A stretch of DNA of 46,749 bases from an uncultured Prevotella sp. (GCA_900314455.1 OMVI01000057.1:1-46749); one strand, 5' to 3'. Shown: positions 17,622 through 26,605, counted from the stretch's first letter. Program-made: numbers and translations. The notes: generated by a model from the letters alone, not told the origin.

Positions 17622-17658
17622 AAAAGCCAAGTTGCGATATATCAACAACTTGGCTTTT
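17622..17658. terminator. Bidirectional terminator between kinase and tRNA-Gln
   Basis: AAAAGCCAAGTTG pairs with CAACTTGGCTTTT around a short AT-rich loop. U tracts occur on both strands, serving the plus-strand kinase and the minus-strand tRNA. Confidence 0.85.
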
Positions 17659-17664
17659 TAAAGT

Positions 17665-17734
17665 TGGGATACCCGGATTCGAACCAGGAATGACAGGACC
17701 AGAATCTGTAGTGTTACCATTACACCATATCCCA
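17665..17734 (-). tRNA. tRNA-Gln (anticodon CUG)
   Basis: On the minus strand: acceptor arms TGGGATA/TATCCCA, D arm GTGT...ACAC with GG in the loop, anticodon loop TTCTGGT giving CTG, and a T arm with TTCGAAT. About 70 nt, no CCA encoded. It reads codon CAG. One pair at the loop end of the anticodon stem (A-C) is non-canonical. Confidence 0.93.
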
Positions 17735-17768
17735 ATTTGCAAGACACTAACGTTTCTGTTAGCGAGTG

Positions 17769-17799
17769 CAAAGGTACAGCTTTTTCTGTAATCGCCAAA
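17769..17799 (-). promoter_or_regulatory. tRNA-Gln promoter
   Basis: On the minus strand TTTG, 19 nt, TACCTTTG: an exact match to the Bacteroidetes housekeeping promoter. It lies 35 nt upstream of the tRNA 5' end. Confidence 0.8.
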
Positions 17800-17881
17800 G
17801 AAAAACGAGAGAAATTTTATAAAAAAAGCAAAATATTATCCTTAAACGGCAATTCGTAATCGGTAATTCAAAATTATCATT

Positions 17882-17889
17882 TACCTTTG
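17882..17889 (+). promoter_or_regulatory. -7 box of the rsfS/ftsH transcript
   Basis: TACCTTTG fits TAnnTTTG and lies about 130 bp upstream of rsfS. A matching -33 TTTG is not evident. Confidence 0.55.
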
Positions 17890-18019
17890 CAGTTACTTTA
17901 ATTAAAGATGTTTTATAGTAGGATGATGGGATGAAAGGGTGAAGGGACGACAGAATGAAAGTTCGTGCCGAAGCCATTTTCAGCATTCATCAAAATTCAA
18001 TTGTCAATTAAAAGATTGC

Positions 18020-18379
18020 ATGAACGAAACGGAAAAGTTAGTAAAGAATATCGTAAAGGGAATACAAGATAAGAAAGGAAGCGGCATCGTTGTCGCCGAC
18101 TTGTCGAATATAGACGGTACAATCTGCAAATACTTCGTCATTTGCCAAGGCAATTCACCGCAGCAAGTTGAGGCTATTGCGGGCTCAGTGAGCGACTACG
18201 TCCGTGAGACGACTGGCGAGAAGCCTGTCAACTGTGTAGGTCTCGGCAACGCAGTGTGGGTCGCCATGGACTATGTCGATGTACTTGTGCATATCTTCCT
18301 GCCCGAGACACGTTCGTATTACGACCTCGAGCATTTGTGGGAAGATGCCAAACTGGAGAAGGTTCCGGACATTGCTTAA
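18020..18379 (+). CDS. rsfS: Ribosome silencing factor RsfS
   Basis: 119-aa RsfS/RsfA (DUF143) protein that binds ribosomal protein uL14 and blocks subunit joining during nutrient limitation. Characteristic segments are KGSGIVVADLSNIDGTICKY, FVICQGNSPQQVEAIAG, and the C-terminal DVLVHIFLPETRSYYDLEHLW. The start at 18020 (MNETEKLVKNIV) matches the family; upstream in-frame sequence is non-conserved. It is followed 69 bp later by ftsH, a common Bacteroidetes arrangement. Confidence 0.95.
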   Translation: MNETEKLVKNIVKGIQDKKGSGIVVADLSNIDGTICKYFVICQGNSPQQVEAIAGSVSDYVRETTGEKPVNCVGLGNAVWVAMDYVDVLVHIFLPETRSYYDLEHLWEDAKLEKVPDIA

Positions 18380-18448
18380 GCCTCGAGAGTCTCTCCATGC
18401 CTCCCGGATGTAGAGGTGTTTAGTTACATAAGTTATATATTTAAGAAT

Positions 18449-20518
18449 ATGCCATCACAAAATAACAACAACCAACCGAAGATGCCGAAGTTCAATATGA
18501 ACTGGATTTACATCTTCGTAATCATCAGTCTCGCGCTGATATTCTTCTCCGGCGGAACCCAGAACTTAGGAAACGGTTCGGCAAGTGTGGAGAAGGACTA
18601 CACCACCTTTGTCAACTACGTCAACAAGGGTTATGCGTCGAAGGTTGAGATAAACAAGGATGAGAGTACGCTGAAGATGTATGTCCGTCCTGAGCACTTA
18701 AAAGATGTGTTCGGGCAGGGCAACCTCGGCAACGATCCATACATAAAAGTCGAGATTGGTTCGCTAGACAATCTCGAGCAATTCCTTAACACCGCCGTAC
18801 AGCAGAAGAAGATTGCCGGCTTCAGCTATAAGAACAACGACAGCAGTCTGTTGACGAACATACTCATCAACGTCCTGCCGTGGGTACTGATAATCTTCGT
18901 CTGGTTCTGGCTTATGCGCCGTATGAGCGGTGGCGGAGGCTCCGGTGGCGGAATATTCAGCGTCGGCAAGTCGAAGGCAAAGCTCTATGAGAAGTCGAAG
19001 TCGGTAGGCGTGACGTTCAAGGACGTTGCCGGTCAGGAGGGTGCCAAGCAGGAAGTGCAGGAGATTGTGGACTTCCTGAAGAACCCGAAGAAGTACACTG
19101 AGCTCGGCGGAAAGATACCTAAGGGTGCGTTGCTTATAGGACCTCCGGGTACCGGTAAGACTTTGCTCGCCAAGGCAGTAGCCGGTGAGGCCGGCGTACC
19201 GTTCTTCTCGATGAGCGGCTCCGACTTCGTCGAAATGTTCGTCGGTGTCGGTGCAAGCCGTGTCCGTGACGTCTTCCGTCAGGCAAAGGAAAAGGCACCA
19301 TGCATAATCTTTATCGATGAGATTGATGCAGTCGGCCGTGCGCGTTCCAAGAACCCAGCAATGGGAGGCAACGACGAGCGCGAGAACACTCTGAATGCCC
19401 TCCTTACCGAGATGGACGGCTTTGGAACAAACTCCGGAGTCATTGTCCTTGCAGCTACAAACCGTGCCGACATGCTTGACAAGGCATTGCTGCGTGCTGG
19501 CCGTTTCGACCGTCAGATACACGTAGATTTACCAGATTTGGCTGAGCGCAAGGCTATATTCCAGGTTCACCTCCGTCCGTTGAAGTACGACAAGAGCCTC
19601 GATGTCGACTTCCTGGCACGTCAGACCCCGGGCTTCTCGGGTGCCGACATCGCCAATGTATGCAACGAAGCAGCCCTCATAGCTGCCCGTCACAATAAAA
19701 AAGAGGTAACAAGTCAGGACTTCCTCGATGCCGTTGACCGTATCATAGGTGGTCTGGAGAAGAAGACCAAGGTTATGACAGCCGAGGAGAAGCGCTCCAT
19801 CGCCATCCACGAAGCTGGCCATGCCGTTGTAAGTTGGTTCTGCAAGGCTGCCAATCCGCTTGTTAAAGTCACCATCGTACCGCGCGGGCAGGCTCTCGGA
19901 GCAGCATGGTACCTTCCTGAGGAACGTGTCATCACGACCAAGGAGGAAATGCTCGACGAGATGGCAGCACTGCTTGGAGGCCGTGCCGCTGAGGAATTGT
20001 TTGTCGGTCAGATATCAACCGGTGCCATGAACGACCTCGAGCGTGCCACGAAGAGCGCCTACGGAATGGTAGCATACGCCGGAATGAGCGACAAGTTACC
20101 AAATATCTGCTATTACAACAATCAGGACTACTCGTTCCAGAAGCCTTATTCGGAGGCTACTTCCGAGATTATGGACCACGAGGTACTGACGATGATAAAC
20201 CAGCAGTATGACAGAGCCAAGGAAATCCTTAAGGAACACCAGGAGGGTCATAAAGCTATAGCAGACTTGTTGTTTGAGCGTGAGGTCATCTACGCTAAGG
20301 ATGTCGAGGCCATCTTGGGCAAACGCCCGTGGAAGAGTCGTTCCGACGAAATCCTCGCAGAGAACGAAAAGGCTAACGAGGCTCCAAAACTCGAAGACCA
20401 GAACGACGCTGTCAAGCAGGCACAGGCAGACTATGAGAAAGGCGCGACCTCTCCCAACCCCTCCGAAGGAGGGGAGAACGCAGCTCCATCTGCGGATGAC
20501 AACGCTTCAAACAAGTAA
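18449..20518 (+). CDS. ftsH: ATP-dependent zinc metalloprotease FtsH
   Basis: 689-aa inner-membrane AAA+ protease that degrades unstable membrane and soluble proteins. Start taken at the ATG at 18449 ([14 protein letters not shown]); a GTG at 18416 adds 11 residues. Two membrane helices (about 19-36 and 135-155) flank the periplasmic domain, then a GGGGSGGG linker. Walker A GPPGTGKT at 231-238, Walker [15 protein letters not shown], second region of homology ([12 protein letters not shown]), zinc site HEAGH at 454-458. The tail after [17 protein letters not shown] is a low-complexity extension containing [11 protein letters not shown], encoded by a copy of the palindromic repeat (20450-20476). 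All catalytic residues are intact. Confidence 0.97.
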   Translation: MPSQNNNNQPKMPKFNMNWIYIFVIISLALIFFSGGTQNLGNGSASVEKDYTTFVNYVNKGYASKVEINKDESTLKMYVRPEHLKDVFGQGNLGNDPYIKVEIGSLDNLEQFLNTAVQQKKIAGFSYKNNDSSLLTNILINVLPWVLIIFVWFWLMRRMSGGGGSGGGIFSVGKSKAKLYEKSKSVGVTFKDVAGQEGAKQEVQEIVDFLKNPKKYTELGGKIPKGALLIGPPGTGKTLLAKAVAGEAGVPFFSMSGSDFVEMFVGVGASRVRDVFRQAKEKAPCIIFIDEIDAVGRARSKNPAMGGNDERENTLNALLTEMDGFGTNSGVIVLAATNRADMLDKALLRAGRFDRQIHVDLPDLAERKAIFQVHLRPLKYDKSLDVDFLARQTPGFSGADIANVCNEAALIAARHNKKEVTSQDFLDAVDRIIGGLEKKTKVMTAEEKRSIAIHEAGHAVVSWFCKAANPLVKVTIVPRGQALGAAWYLPEERVITTKEEMLDEMAALLGGRAAEELFVGQISTGAMNDLERATKSAYGMVAYAGMSDKLPNICYYNNQDYSFQKPYSEATSEIMDHEVLTMINQQYDRAKEILKEHQEGHKAIADLLFEREVIYAKDVEAILGKRPWKSRSDEILAENEKANEAPKLEDQNDAVKQAQADYEKGATSPNPSEGGENAAPSADDNASNK
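20450..20476 (+). repeat. Palindromic repeat copy inside ftsH
   Basis: The sequence ACCTCTCCCAACCCCTCCGA and the following AGGAGGGGAGAAC match the window-wide palindrome in the orientation used at surE. It is in frame and encodes [11 protein letters not shown]. Confidence 0.75.
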
Positions 20519-20780
20519 CAGTAATCTGTTATAAACATCAACAAACATCCATTGCTGGGGCGGTCCTCGTGGCTGCCCGATTACCTCGGAGAGGACAACA
20601 AAGCAAACGTTAATAATTAATTCTACAGCTTTTTAAGCGTATTAAGCGTATTTGCAGAGGGTGGTAAAGATGTTATAGACTACTCCGAAGTTTAACATAG
20701 TAACTCCATCTCCCCTCCGTTCGGATGGGTCGGGGGAGGTCCTAAGGGGACTTGGGGGAGGTCTTATATTTATTTGCTAT
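20519..20780 (+). repeat. ftsH-cdsA spacer with degenerate repeats
   Basis: Contains a lone arm related to the 23.6-kb cloverleaf element (about 20556-20597, GGGGCGGTCCTCGTGGCTGC) and a palindromic-repeat remnant at about 20703-20765 with CTCCCC...GGGGGAGG segments. No gene and no clear promoter are seen, so cdsA could be read through from ftsH. Confidence 0.6.
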
Positions 20781-21632
20781 ATGAAGAATCTTATAACACG
20801 CACTATAACAGGCATCGTCTATGTGGCGATAATGGTATTGGGCATGATGCGTCCCGACACCATCATCCTGCTCTTCGCCCTCATCGGCGGACTGACAATG
20901 TGGGAATACACCAGTCTTGTGAACAACATCGAAGGCGTGACAGTCAACCGGCTCATATCGACCATAGCCACAGTGGTATTCATCTTCGGCGTAGCAGGCT
21001 GGCGCACCGGACTCGTCAATGGCTTTGCAGGTATCGTTCCGTACATCATCACCATTGTCTATCTGTTCATTGCCGAGCTCTATCTCAAGCAACCGAACCC
21101 GATAAACGACTGGGCTTACACGATGCTCGGGCAGATGTACGTAACCCTTCCCTTTGCGTTGATATTCTTCCTAGCCTTCCAAATCGACATAATGAACGGC
21201 GCAACGTTCGACATGCTGTTGCCGTTGAGTCTCTTCATCTTCCTTTGGGTGAACGACTCGGGCGCCTACTGTGTAGGCTCTCTTATCGGAAAGCACAAGC
21301 TCTTTCCGCGTATCAGCCCCGGAAAGACATGGGAAGGCAGCATCGGCGGTGGCGTCCTCGTTCTTATCGTGGCTGGTGTCATAGGCTATTTTGCCAACAA
21401 CAACCCTGCCAACCCTCATCTTATGTCTATGCCGCAGTGGATAGGCTTCGGCGCTGTCGTTGCCGTTTTCGGTACGTGGGGTGACCTTGTGGAGAGCCTT
21501 TTCAAGCGTACTCTGGGCATAAAGGACAGTGGCAACATTCTGCCGGGGCACGGTGGAATGCTCGACAGGTTCGATTCGTCGCTCCTTGCCATACCTGCAT
21601 CAGTCATTTATCTGTATGCGCTGACGGCGTAA
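20781..21632 (+). CDS. cdsA: Phosphatidate cytidylyltransferase
   Basis: 283-aa inner-membrane enzyme forming CDP-diacylglycerol from phosphatidate and CTP, the entry to phospholipid synthesis. About seven to eight membrane helices. The C-terminal signature is complete: VFGTWGDLVESLFKRTLGIK followed by DSGNILPGHGGMLDRFDS, including the metal-binding Asp pair. An upstream conserved stretch, FLWVNDSGAYCVGSLIGKHK with SPGKTWEGSIGG, is also typical. Downstream lie only repeats. Confidence 0.95.
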   Translation: MKNLITRTITGIVYVAIMVLGMMRPDTIILLFALIGGLTMWEYTSLVNNIEGVTVNRLISTIATVVFIFGVAGWRTGLVNGFAGIVPYIITIVYLFIAELYLKQPNPINDWAYTMLGQMYVTLPFALIFFLAFQIDIMNGATFDMLLPLSLFIFLWVNDSGAYCVGSLIGKHKLFPRISPGKTWEGSIGGGVLVLIVAGVIGYFANNNPANPHLMSMPQWIGFGAVVAVFGTWGDLVESLFKRTLGIKDSGNILPGHGGMLDRFDSSLLAIPASVIYLYALTA

Positions 21633-21649
21633 AAACAGCAAAGACCCCG

Positions 21650-21850
21650 AAAAGCCTAACCAAGCCTTCCCGAATGGGAAGGATGTTAGATACTTAATGC
21701 CTTCTTGCGCCTTTCTATAAGGTGATTAAACATCCCCTCCTTGGGAGGGCTTGGGGAGGTCTTGGCCACTTGTGGTATGCTATAAGGTAACTAACATCCT
21801 CCCCTTGGGGGAGGCTTGGAAAGGTTTTAAGGGAGGCTTGGAGTGGTCAT
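21650..21850. repeat. Paired-palindrome element downstream of cdsA
   Basis: A forward arm (about 21653-21687, CTAACCAAGCCTTCCCGAAT) and an inverted arm (about 21724-21762) enclose a ~35-bp spacer. A second inverted arm follows (21788-21828). The spacer resembles those of the copies at 25.6 and 46.5 kb. Confidence 0.8.
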
Positions 21851-21993
21851 CGCTTAACTTCCTGGCTTTCAAAGCATAAGTTCTAGCTTGGTTTTTAATT
21901 TATTTTCGCTTGAAAAATAAATTAAAAATGGAAGAAAAATAAATTAAAAATCAGATAAAAATAAATTAAAAACCAACGCGAAAGTTTATGTTT
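21849..21993 (+). repeat. AT-rich hairpin array, copy C
   Basis: 145 bp, an inverted copy of window positions 1-145. Contains three AAAAATAAATTAAAAA units and one inverted unit that can close a long AT stem. Confidence 0.9.
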
Positions 21994-22007
21994 CGCATTC
22001 CAGTTGC

Positions 22008-22229
22008 TTATTTTTGACATTCGTTGTTGGCATCAATGACGTTCCATGCACTCAAGTCGCTGTCGTCGTTGAACTCTTCAAGGAATGGCACGTTGTAGGT
22101 TTTACCAGCCTCACGCTTAGGAGCATTCTTCTTGTTGACTTCGTTTCCGCTGAGGAAATAAGCCTGATAGGGTAATTTTGGATTGATGCTTTCACGATTG
22201 CCGGTAAATTCTCTTGCCGTCTGTGACAT
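22008..22229 (-). pseudogene. Truncated fragment of a choice-of-anchor/MAM-like surface protein
   Basis: The minus-strand frame reads PKLPYQAYFLSGNEVNKKNA and then YNVPFLEEFNDDSDLSAWNV, IDANNE before stopping. The second part is the usual opening of a 'choice-of-anchor J' beta-sandwich in secreted Bacteroidales proteins, which normally continues for another ~150 residues. Here the frame ends 15 bp before AT-rich array C, so the rest of the gene appears to have been lost at that repeat. No signal peptide or good start is visible; the open frame upstream runs into repeat sequence. A remnant, not a working gene. Confidence 0.5.
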
Positions 22230-22284
22230 GTTTATCCTAACTCTTTGCGCAGAAACTTGTCTTTCCATACAAGCGGCTTCGCAC

Positions 22285-22320
22285 CCTTTTTCCCCTCCGT
22301 ACGGAGGGGCGAGGGAGGTG
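22285..22320. repeat. Palindromic repeat copy abutting the lpxB stop codon
   Basis: CCCCTCCGTACGGAGGGG is a perfect short palindrome of the same GC-rich family, ending directly at the lpxB stop codon. Confidence 0.65.
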
Positions 22321-23457
22321 TCACTTCCACAACAACTTATATATAATGTCGGCAGCGTTGTCCGGTGCCACTGCATCGCCAAGTTGTTCAGACACGTATT
22401 TGTAGCCATCGAGCATTTCTTCGCGTTCCTTATGCCCCGGCAGGATATGGTAGAGCTCGTTCACAATATTATATATACGGAAACGGTCGGCAAGCAACTC
22501 CGGCACGACTTCGCGTCCGGCGATGAGGTTGACGAGCGAAATGTACTTCACTTTTATGATGTGTTCGAAGGCGAAGCGTATCAGCTTAGGTACCGGAGTC
22601 TCATAGCAGACAACCTCGGGGACGCCTATCAGCGCTGTCTCCAGCGTCGCCGTGCCACTCGTGACGAGAGCTGCGGTGGAGTGGGTGAGCAGTTGGTAGG
22701 TCTCGTCCTTCACCACTTTGACGTCGGTTCTGCTGATGAACTTCTTGTAATAGGCATCCTCCACCGACGGCGTACATGCCAGAACCATCTGGTAATCGGT
22801 AAAGTTCTTCGCCGCCTCAATCATCGCCGGCAGGTTGTCCTTTATCTCCTGACGACGGCTTCCGGCAAGAAGCGCGATTATAGGCTTGTTGTCGAGATTG
22901 TTGCGGCTTATGAAACTGGCCTTCGTCTCATGGTACGACTGCTTGAAGTTGCGTACCTCCTCAGCCGTTGGATTGCCAACATAGTGGATGGGGTAGTGGT
23001 GTTTCTTCTCGTAGAAGTCGACCTCGAACGGGAGAATTGAGAACATCTCGTTGACGTCGCGCTTGATAGCCTTGATGCGCCACTCCTTCCATGCCCATAT
23101 CTTCGGCGAGATATAGTAGTACACCCGTATGTTTGTCTTCTTCCGCAGGTACTTTGCAATGTTGAGGTTGAAGTCGGCATAGTCGACGAGGATTACCACA
23201 TCCGGTTTCCACTGCACGATGTCCTTCTTGCAGAACGCCATGTTGCCGAATATCTTATGCAGATGGAGCAGTACCGGAACGAACCCCATGTATGCCAAAT
23301 CGCGTATGTGGCGCACGCATGTACCCCCCGCCGCCTTCATCTTATCGCCTCCGAAGAAACGGAATTCGGCTATAGGGTCCACCTTCTTCAGCGACTCCAT
23401 GAGTCGCGATGCATGTAAATCGCCGCTTGCCTCACCGGCTATCAAGTAGTATCTCAT
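22321..23457 (-). CDS. lpxB: Lipid-A-disaccharide synthase
   Basis: 378-aa GT19 enzyme joining UDP-2,3-diacylglucosamine and lipid X in lipid A synthesis at the inner membrane. Start at 23457 gives MRYYLIAGEASGDLHASRLM, the conserved N-terminus. Further family blocks: FFGGDKMKAAGG, DLAYMGFVPVL, VILVDYADFNLNIAKYL, YYISPKIWAWKEWRIKAIK, LPFEVDFY with HYVGNPT, ALLAGSRRQEIKDNLP, and the C-terminal GTATLETALIGVPEVVCYET. Complete, and the gene ends exactly at a palindromic repeat. In many Bacteroidetes it neighbours surE, as here (about 295 bp away). Confidence 0.96.
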   Translation of the reverse strand: MRYYLIAGEASGDLHASRLMESLKKVDPIAEFRFFGGDKMKAAGGTCVRHIRDLAYMGFVPVLLHLHKIFGNMAFCKKDIVQWKPDVVILVDYADFNLNIAKYLRKKTNIRVYYYISPKIWAWKEWRIKAIKRDVNEMFSILPFEVDFYEKKHHYPIHYVGNPTAEEVRNFKQSYHETKASFISRNNLDNKPIIALLAGSRRQEIKDNLPAMIEAAKNFTDYQMVLACTPSVEDAYYKKFISRTDVKVVKDETYQLLTHSTAALVTSGTATLETALIGVPEVVCYETPVPKLIRFAFEHIIKVKYISLVNLIAGREVVPELLADRFRIYNIVNELYHILPGHKEREEMLDGYKYVSEQLGDAVAPDNAADIIYKLLWK

Positions 23458-23479
23458 AAACAATCAATTCAAGTTACGG

Positions 23480-23790
23480 CCTAACCAAGCCTTCCCCAAG
23501 GGAAGGATGCTTAGTCACCAAGATGCCTGTTACGTTCCAATATTTATCCAAGGGAATATCCACAAATAAGCGTCTGTAAGCATTACATCCACTGCAGGGC
23601 GTCCCTCGTGGGCGCCCGTTTGCCTTGAAAAGGCAAATTACTTGATGCAACCTTCGGTCTTACAGACCGATCGGACGCCCACAAGGGACGCCCCTGCTGT
23701 GGATGGCAAAGCGGTCTGGGCTTTTGCGAATACAAATATTTAATAAAGTGATTAGACATTCTCCCCTTCGGGGAGGCTTGGAGAGGTACT
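23480..23790. repeat. Paired-palindrome element with a nested insertion
   Basis: Forward arm about 23482-23513 (CCTAACCAAGCCTTCCCCAA) and inverted arm about 23750-23789. The spacer begins and ends like that of the 25.6-kb copy but is enlarged to ~235 bp by the cloverleaf element at 23587-23704. The inverted arm forms the 3' end of surE. Confidence 0.75.
23587..23704. repeat. 118-bp inverted-repeat element with cloverleaf potential
   Basis: Outer arms of about 32 bp (GGGCGTCCCTCGTGGGCG at the left, CGCCCACAAGGGACGCCC at the right) enclose two further hairpins: TTTGCCTT/AAAGGCAAA at 23619-23637 and CGGTC/GACCG around 23655-23669. A degenerate lone arm occurs at about 20556. No reading frame is present. 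Confidence 0.8.
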
Positions 23791-24570
23791 ATTCCAGTCC
23801 TTCATCTTCTCCATCATGTCATAATCTGTGACGTCGATGCGTGTCGGAGTGATGGCAACGTATCCGTGGTTGATAGCCCACTGGTCGGTGTCGGTAGCCT
23901 CCGGCTCGTCGTCGCGGTATTCGCCAACCATCCAATAGTAGTCGTAGCCACGTGGATGGCGGCATTTCACAACCTCATTAATCCAACTCCCGGCACACAT
24001 GCGGCATACCTTTACACCGGCAAAGTGCTCCTTCGACGGGTCAATCTTCGGGAAGTTGACATTCAGGCACACACCCTTCGGCAGTCCCTCCTTGAGAACC
24101 CGCTGTACCATTTGCCGGACATAGTCGCGGAGATAAGTGAGGTCAGCATTCTCATTGTAGTCGCAGCTGGAGAACGCAATTGAGGGAATGTACTTCATGC
24201 AGCCCTCAAGAGCCACGCCCATAGTACCGCTGTAATGGTTGTTCACCGAAGAGTTGTCGCCGTGGTTTATTCCTCCGAGGATTAAATCGGGGCGCCGCTC
24301 GGTGCAAAGTTGGTCGAGAGCGATTTTCACACAGTCGACCGGCGTACCGGAACATGACCATACATCGGCTCCCGGGATATTGCTGCGGTGCTTGAGTCGC
24401 AGGTATTCGACGGCTGAGAAGGCGCAGGAGAAGCCCGAACGTGCCGACTCCGGTGCGCAGACGAGAATGTCGGCGAAGTCGGAGAGGAACGAAACGAGCG
24501 TCCGGATGCCGTTGGAGTGGTAGCCGTCGTCGTTGGAAATAAGGATGAAAGGTCTCTTATTATTGTTCAT
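23752..24570 (-). CDS. surE: 5'/3'-nucleotidase SurE
   Basis: 272-aa metal-dependent survival nucleotidase. Start at the ATG at 24570 (MNNNKRPFILISNDDGYHSN); the metal ligands D14/D15 follow the beta strand, with further motifs VCAPESARSGFS, SGTPVDCVKIAL, and LILGGINHGDNSSVNNHYSG with TMGVALEG. Normal SurE ends near VTDYDMMEKMKDW. The last eleven residues, STSPSLPEGEN and V, are encoded by the inverted arm of the palindromic repeat, so the native stop was replaced by a repeat-derived tail. The catalytic core is complete. Divergent from parA. Confidence 0.95.
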   Translation of the reverse strand: MNNNKRPFILISNDDGYHSNGIRTLVSFLSDFADILVCAPESARSGFSCAFSAVEYLRLKHRSNIPGADVWSCSGTPVDCVKIALDQLCTERRPDLILGGINHGDNSSVNNHYSGTMGVALEGCMKYIPSIAFSSCDYNENADLTYLRDYVRQMVQRVLKEGLPKGVCLNVNFPKIDPSKEHFAGVKVCRMCAGSWINEVVKCRHPRGYDYYWMVGEYRDDEPEATDTDQWAINHGYVAITPTRIDVTDYDMMEKMKDWNSTSPSLPEGENV

Positions 24571-24707
24571 ATAAATAATGTTAATGTACCAAGGCCTCGT
24601 GTAGGCTCTTCGCAGTCGTAAACGGCTGATGCCTGTGGCAATGGTTGTAATTTGTGGCAAAAGTACGAAAAAAGGTTCATAATTAGTTCTTTCTCGAATA
24701 AAATATG

Positions 24708-24715
24708 TACCTTTG
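24708..24715 (+). promoter_or_regulatory. -7 box of the parA promoter
   Basis: TACCTTTG, 44 nt before the parA start; the -33 element is not obvious. It lies in the 189-bp divergent surE-parA spacer. Confidence 0.6.
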
Positions 24716-24759
24716 CCGAAAGAAGTCTCAAAAAAATACTGAAAATTCGAGAAGTAAAC

Positions 24760-25524
24760 ATGGGAAAAATCATTGCAGTAGCAAATCAGAAGGGTGGAGT
24801 AGGAAAGACCACCACCACCATTAACCTTGCGGCTTCATTGGCAACACTTGAGAAAACAGTGCTTGTTGTCGACGCTGACCCGCAGGCAAACGCCAGCAGC
24901 GGCCTTGGCGTTGACTTGAAGGAGGTGGACTGCTCCATCTACGAATGTATCATCGACCATGCCGATATACGCGACGCAATATATACAACCGACATCGACG
25001 GGCTCGACATTGTGCCGAGTCACATTGACCTTGTGGGTGCGGAGATTGAGATGCTGAACCTCGACAACCGTGAGAAGGTGCTGAGCAACATCCTTGCTCC
25101 TATCCGCGACGACTATGATTTCATACTCATCGATTGCAGTCCGTCACTCGGTCTGATAACTGTCAACGCTCTGACGGCAGCCGACTCGGTCATAATCCCT
25201 GTGCAGTGTGAGTACTTCGCGCTTGAGGGTATCAGCAAACTGCTGAACACAATCAAGATTATCAAGAGCAAGCTGAACCCGAAACTTGAGATTGAAGGTT
25301 TCCTGCTGACGATGTACGACCAGCGTCTGCGCCTTGCCCGTCAGATTTACGACGAGGTGAAGCGCCACTTCCAGGAGCTCGTCTTCAAGACGGTCATCCA
25401 GCGTAATGTCCGTCTGTCGGAGAGCCCGAGCCATGGTTTGCCGGCAATCCTCTATGATGCCGAGTCGACGGGTGCCAAGAACCACCTCGCACTGGCAAAG
25501 GAAATAATTGAAAAAAACAAGTAA
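24760..25524 (+). CDS. parA: Chromosome-partitioning ATPase ParA/Soj
   Basis: 254 aa from the ATG at 24760. Deviant Walker A KGGVGKTTTT at residues 11-20, switch region VVDADPQANAS, Walker B FILIDCSPSLGLI, and the C-terminal QRNVRLSESPSHGLP typical of chromosomal Soj proteins. It lacks the N-terminal DNA-binding domain of plasmid type Ia ParA. It binds the nucleoid and moves ParB-parS complexes. The partner gene follows but is separated by a paired-palindrome repeat rather than the usual few bases. Confidence 0.96.
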   Translation: MGKIIAVANQKGGVGKTTTTINLAASLATLEKTVLVVDADPQANASSGLGVDLKEVDCSIYECIIDHADIRDAIYTTDIDGLDIVPSHIDLVGAEIEMLNLDNREKVLSNILAPIRDDYDFILIDCSPSLGLITVNALTAADSVIIPVQCEYFALEGISKLLNTIKIIKSKLNPKLEIEGFLLTMYDQRLRLARQIYDEVKRHFQELVFKTVIQRNVRLSESPSHGLPAILYDAESTGAKNHLALAKEIIEKNK

Positions 25525-25537
25525 CATAAAATCAGAG

Positions 25538-25651
25538 CCTAACCAAGCCTTCCCCAAGGGGAAGGATGTTTGGTCACCAGGAAGTCTGTTTTACGCAAGT
25601 ATTTAATTAGGTAATCAGACATCCTCCCCTTGGGGGAGGCTTGGAGAGGAT
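25538..25651. repeat. Paired-palindrome element inside the parA-parB interval
   Basis: Forward arm about 25538-25576 (CCTAACCAAGCCTTCCCCAA, AGGGGAAGGATGTTTGGTCACC) and inverted arm about 25612-25650 (GGTAATCAGACATCCTCCCC, TTGGGGGAGGCTTGGAGAGG) around a ~35-bp AT-rich spacer. This is the cleanest copy: the arms are inverted repeats of each other and each holds its own inner palindrome. Confidence 0.85.
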
Positions 25652-25690
25652 GTACTCTTGGTTGGGAATAAAAACTTTTATAAAACAGTA

Positions 25691-26596
25691 GTGGCAGTAC
25701 ACAAGAAATATAATCGCAACGCAAAGACCAACGCTCTGGGGCGTGGTCTTGATGCGTTAATATCCACTGAAAGCGTCAGTACAAGTGGCAGCAGCACCAT
25801 AAGCGAGGTTGCCATCGACCAGATTGAGGCTAACCCCAATCAGCCGCGTCATGATTTCGACCCTGTCGCTCTTGACGAACTGGCTAATTCCATTAAGCAG
25901 CTCGGAATAGTACAGCCTATAACGCTGCGCCAGATTTCGGAGAATAAGTTCCAGATTATAGCCGGTGAGCGTCGTTGGCGTGCATCGCAGTTGGCTGGCT
26001 TGAAGGCAATACCGGCGTACATCCGCACCATCAAGGACGAGAACGTCATGGAAATGGCTCTCGTCGAGAACTTGCAGCGTGAGGATTTGAATGCTATTGA
26101 GATTGCTCTCGCCTATGAGCATCTTATGGAACAGGAAGGTATGACACAGGAGCGGCTTGCAGTCGAAGTTGGCAAGAGCCGTGCCGCCGTCGCCAACTAT
26201 CTCCGTCTGCTGAAACTTCCGGCACAGGTGCAGATGGCATTGCAGAAGAAGGAAATTGACATGGGACATGCCCGTGCGTTGCTTTCGCTTGATTCTCCGT
26301 CGTTGCAGTTGAAGCTCTTTCGTGAGATTCAAAAGAATGGCTACTCCGTCCGTAAGGTTGAAGAGCTGTGTCAGCGCTTGAATAATGGCGAGGACATTCA
26401 GTCGGCAAAGAAGAAGATAAAGGCTCGCGCACAGCTTCCGAAGGAGTTCGACGCTCTGAAGAAACGCCTGTCGACATTCTTCGATGCTAAGGTGCAGATG
26501 ACCTGCAACGCCGAAGGCAAGGGAAAGATTAGCATTCCGTTTGCCAACGAGGAGGATTTGGAACATATAATGAACGTACTCGATAAGCTGAAGTAA
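25691..26596 (+). CDS. parB: Chromosome-partitioning protein ParB
   Basis: 301 aa from a GTG at 25691, which gives (M)AVHKKYNRNAKTNALGRGL, the usual ParB start; an upstream TTG at 25658 adds non-conserved residues that touch the repeat. The GRGLDALI ParA-interacting motif is followed by the CTP-binding ParB/Srx region (NPNQPRHDFD, then AGERRWRASQLAGL), ENLQREDLNAIE, the helix-turn-helix (MTQERLAVEVGKSRAAVANY with LRLLKLP), and a C-terminal dimerisation region. It spreads from parS; no parS site is recognised in this window. Confidence 0.94.
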   Translation: MAVHKKYNRNAKTNALGRGLDALISTESVSTSGSSTISEVAIDQIEANPNQPRHDFDPVALDELANSIKQLGIVQPITLRQISENKFQIIAGERRWRASQLAGLKAIPAYIRTIKDENVMEMALVENLQREDLNAIEIALAYEHLMEQEGMTQERLAVEVGKSRAAVANYLRLLKLPAQVQMALQKKEIDMGHARALLSLDSPSLQLKLFREIQKNGYSVRKVEELCQRLNNGEDIQSAKKKIKARAQLPKEFDALKKRLSTFFDAKVQMTCNAEGKGKISIPFANEEDLEHIMNVLDKLK

Positions 26597-26605
26597 TACC
26601 ATCAA

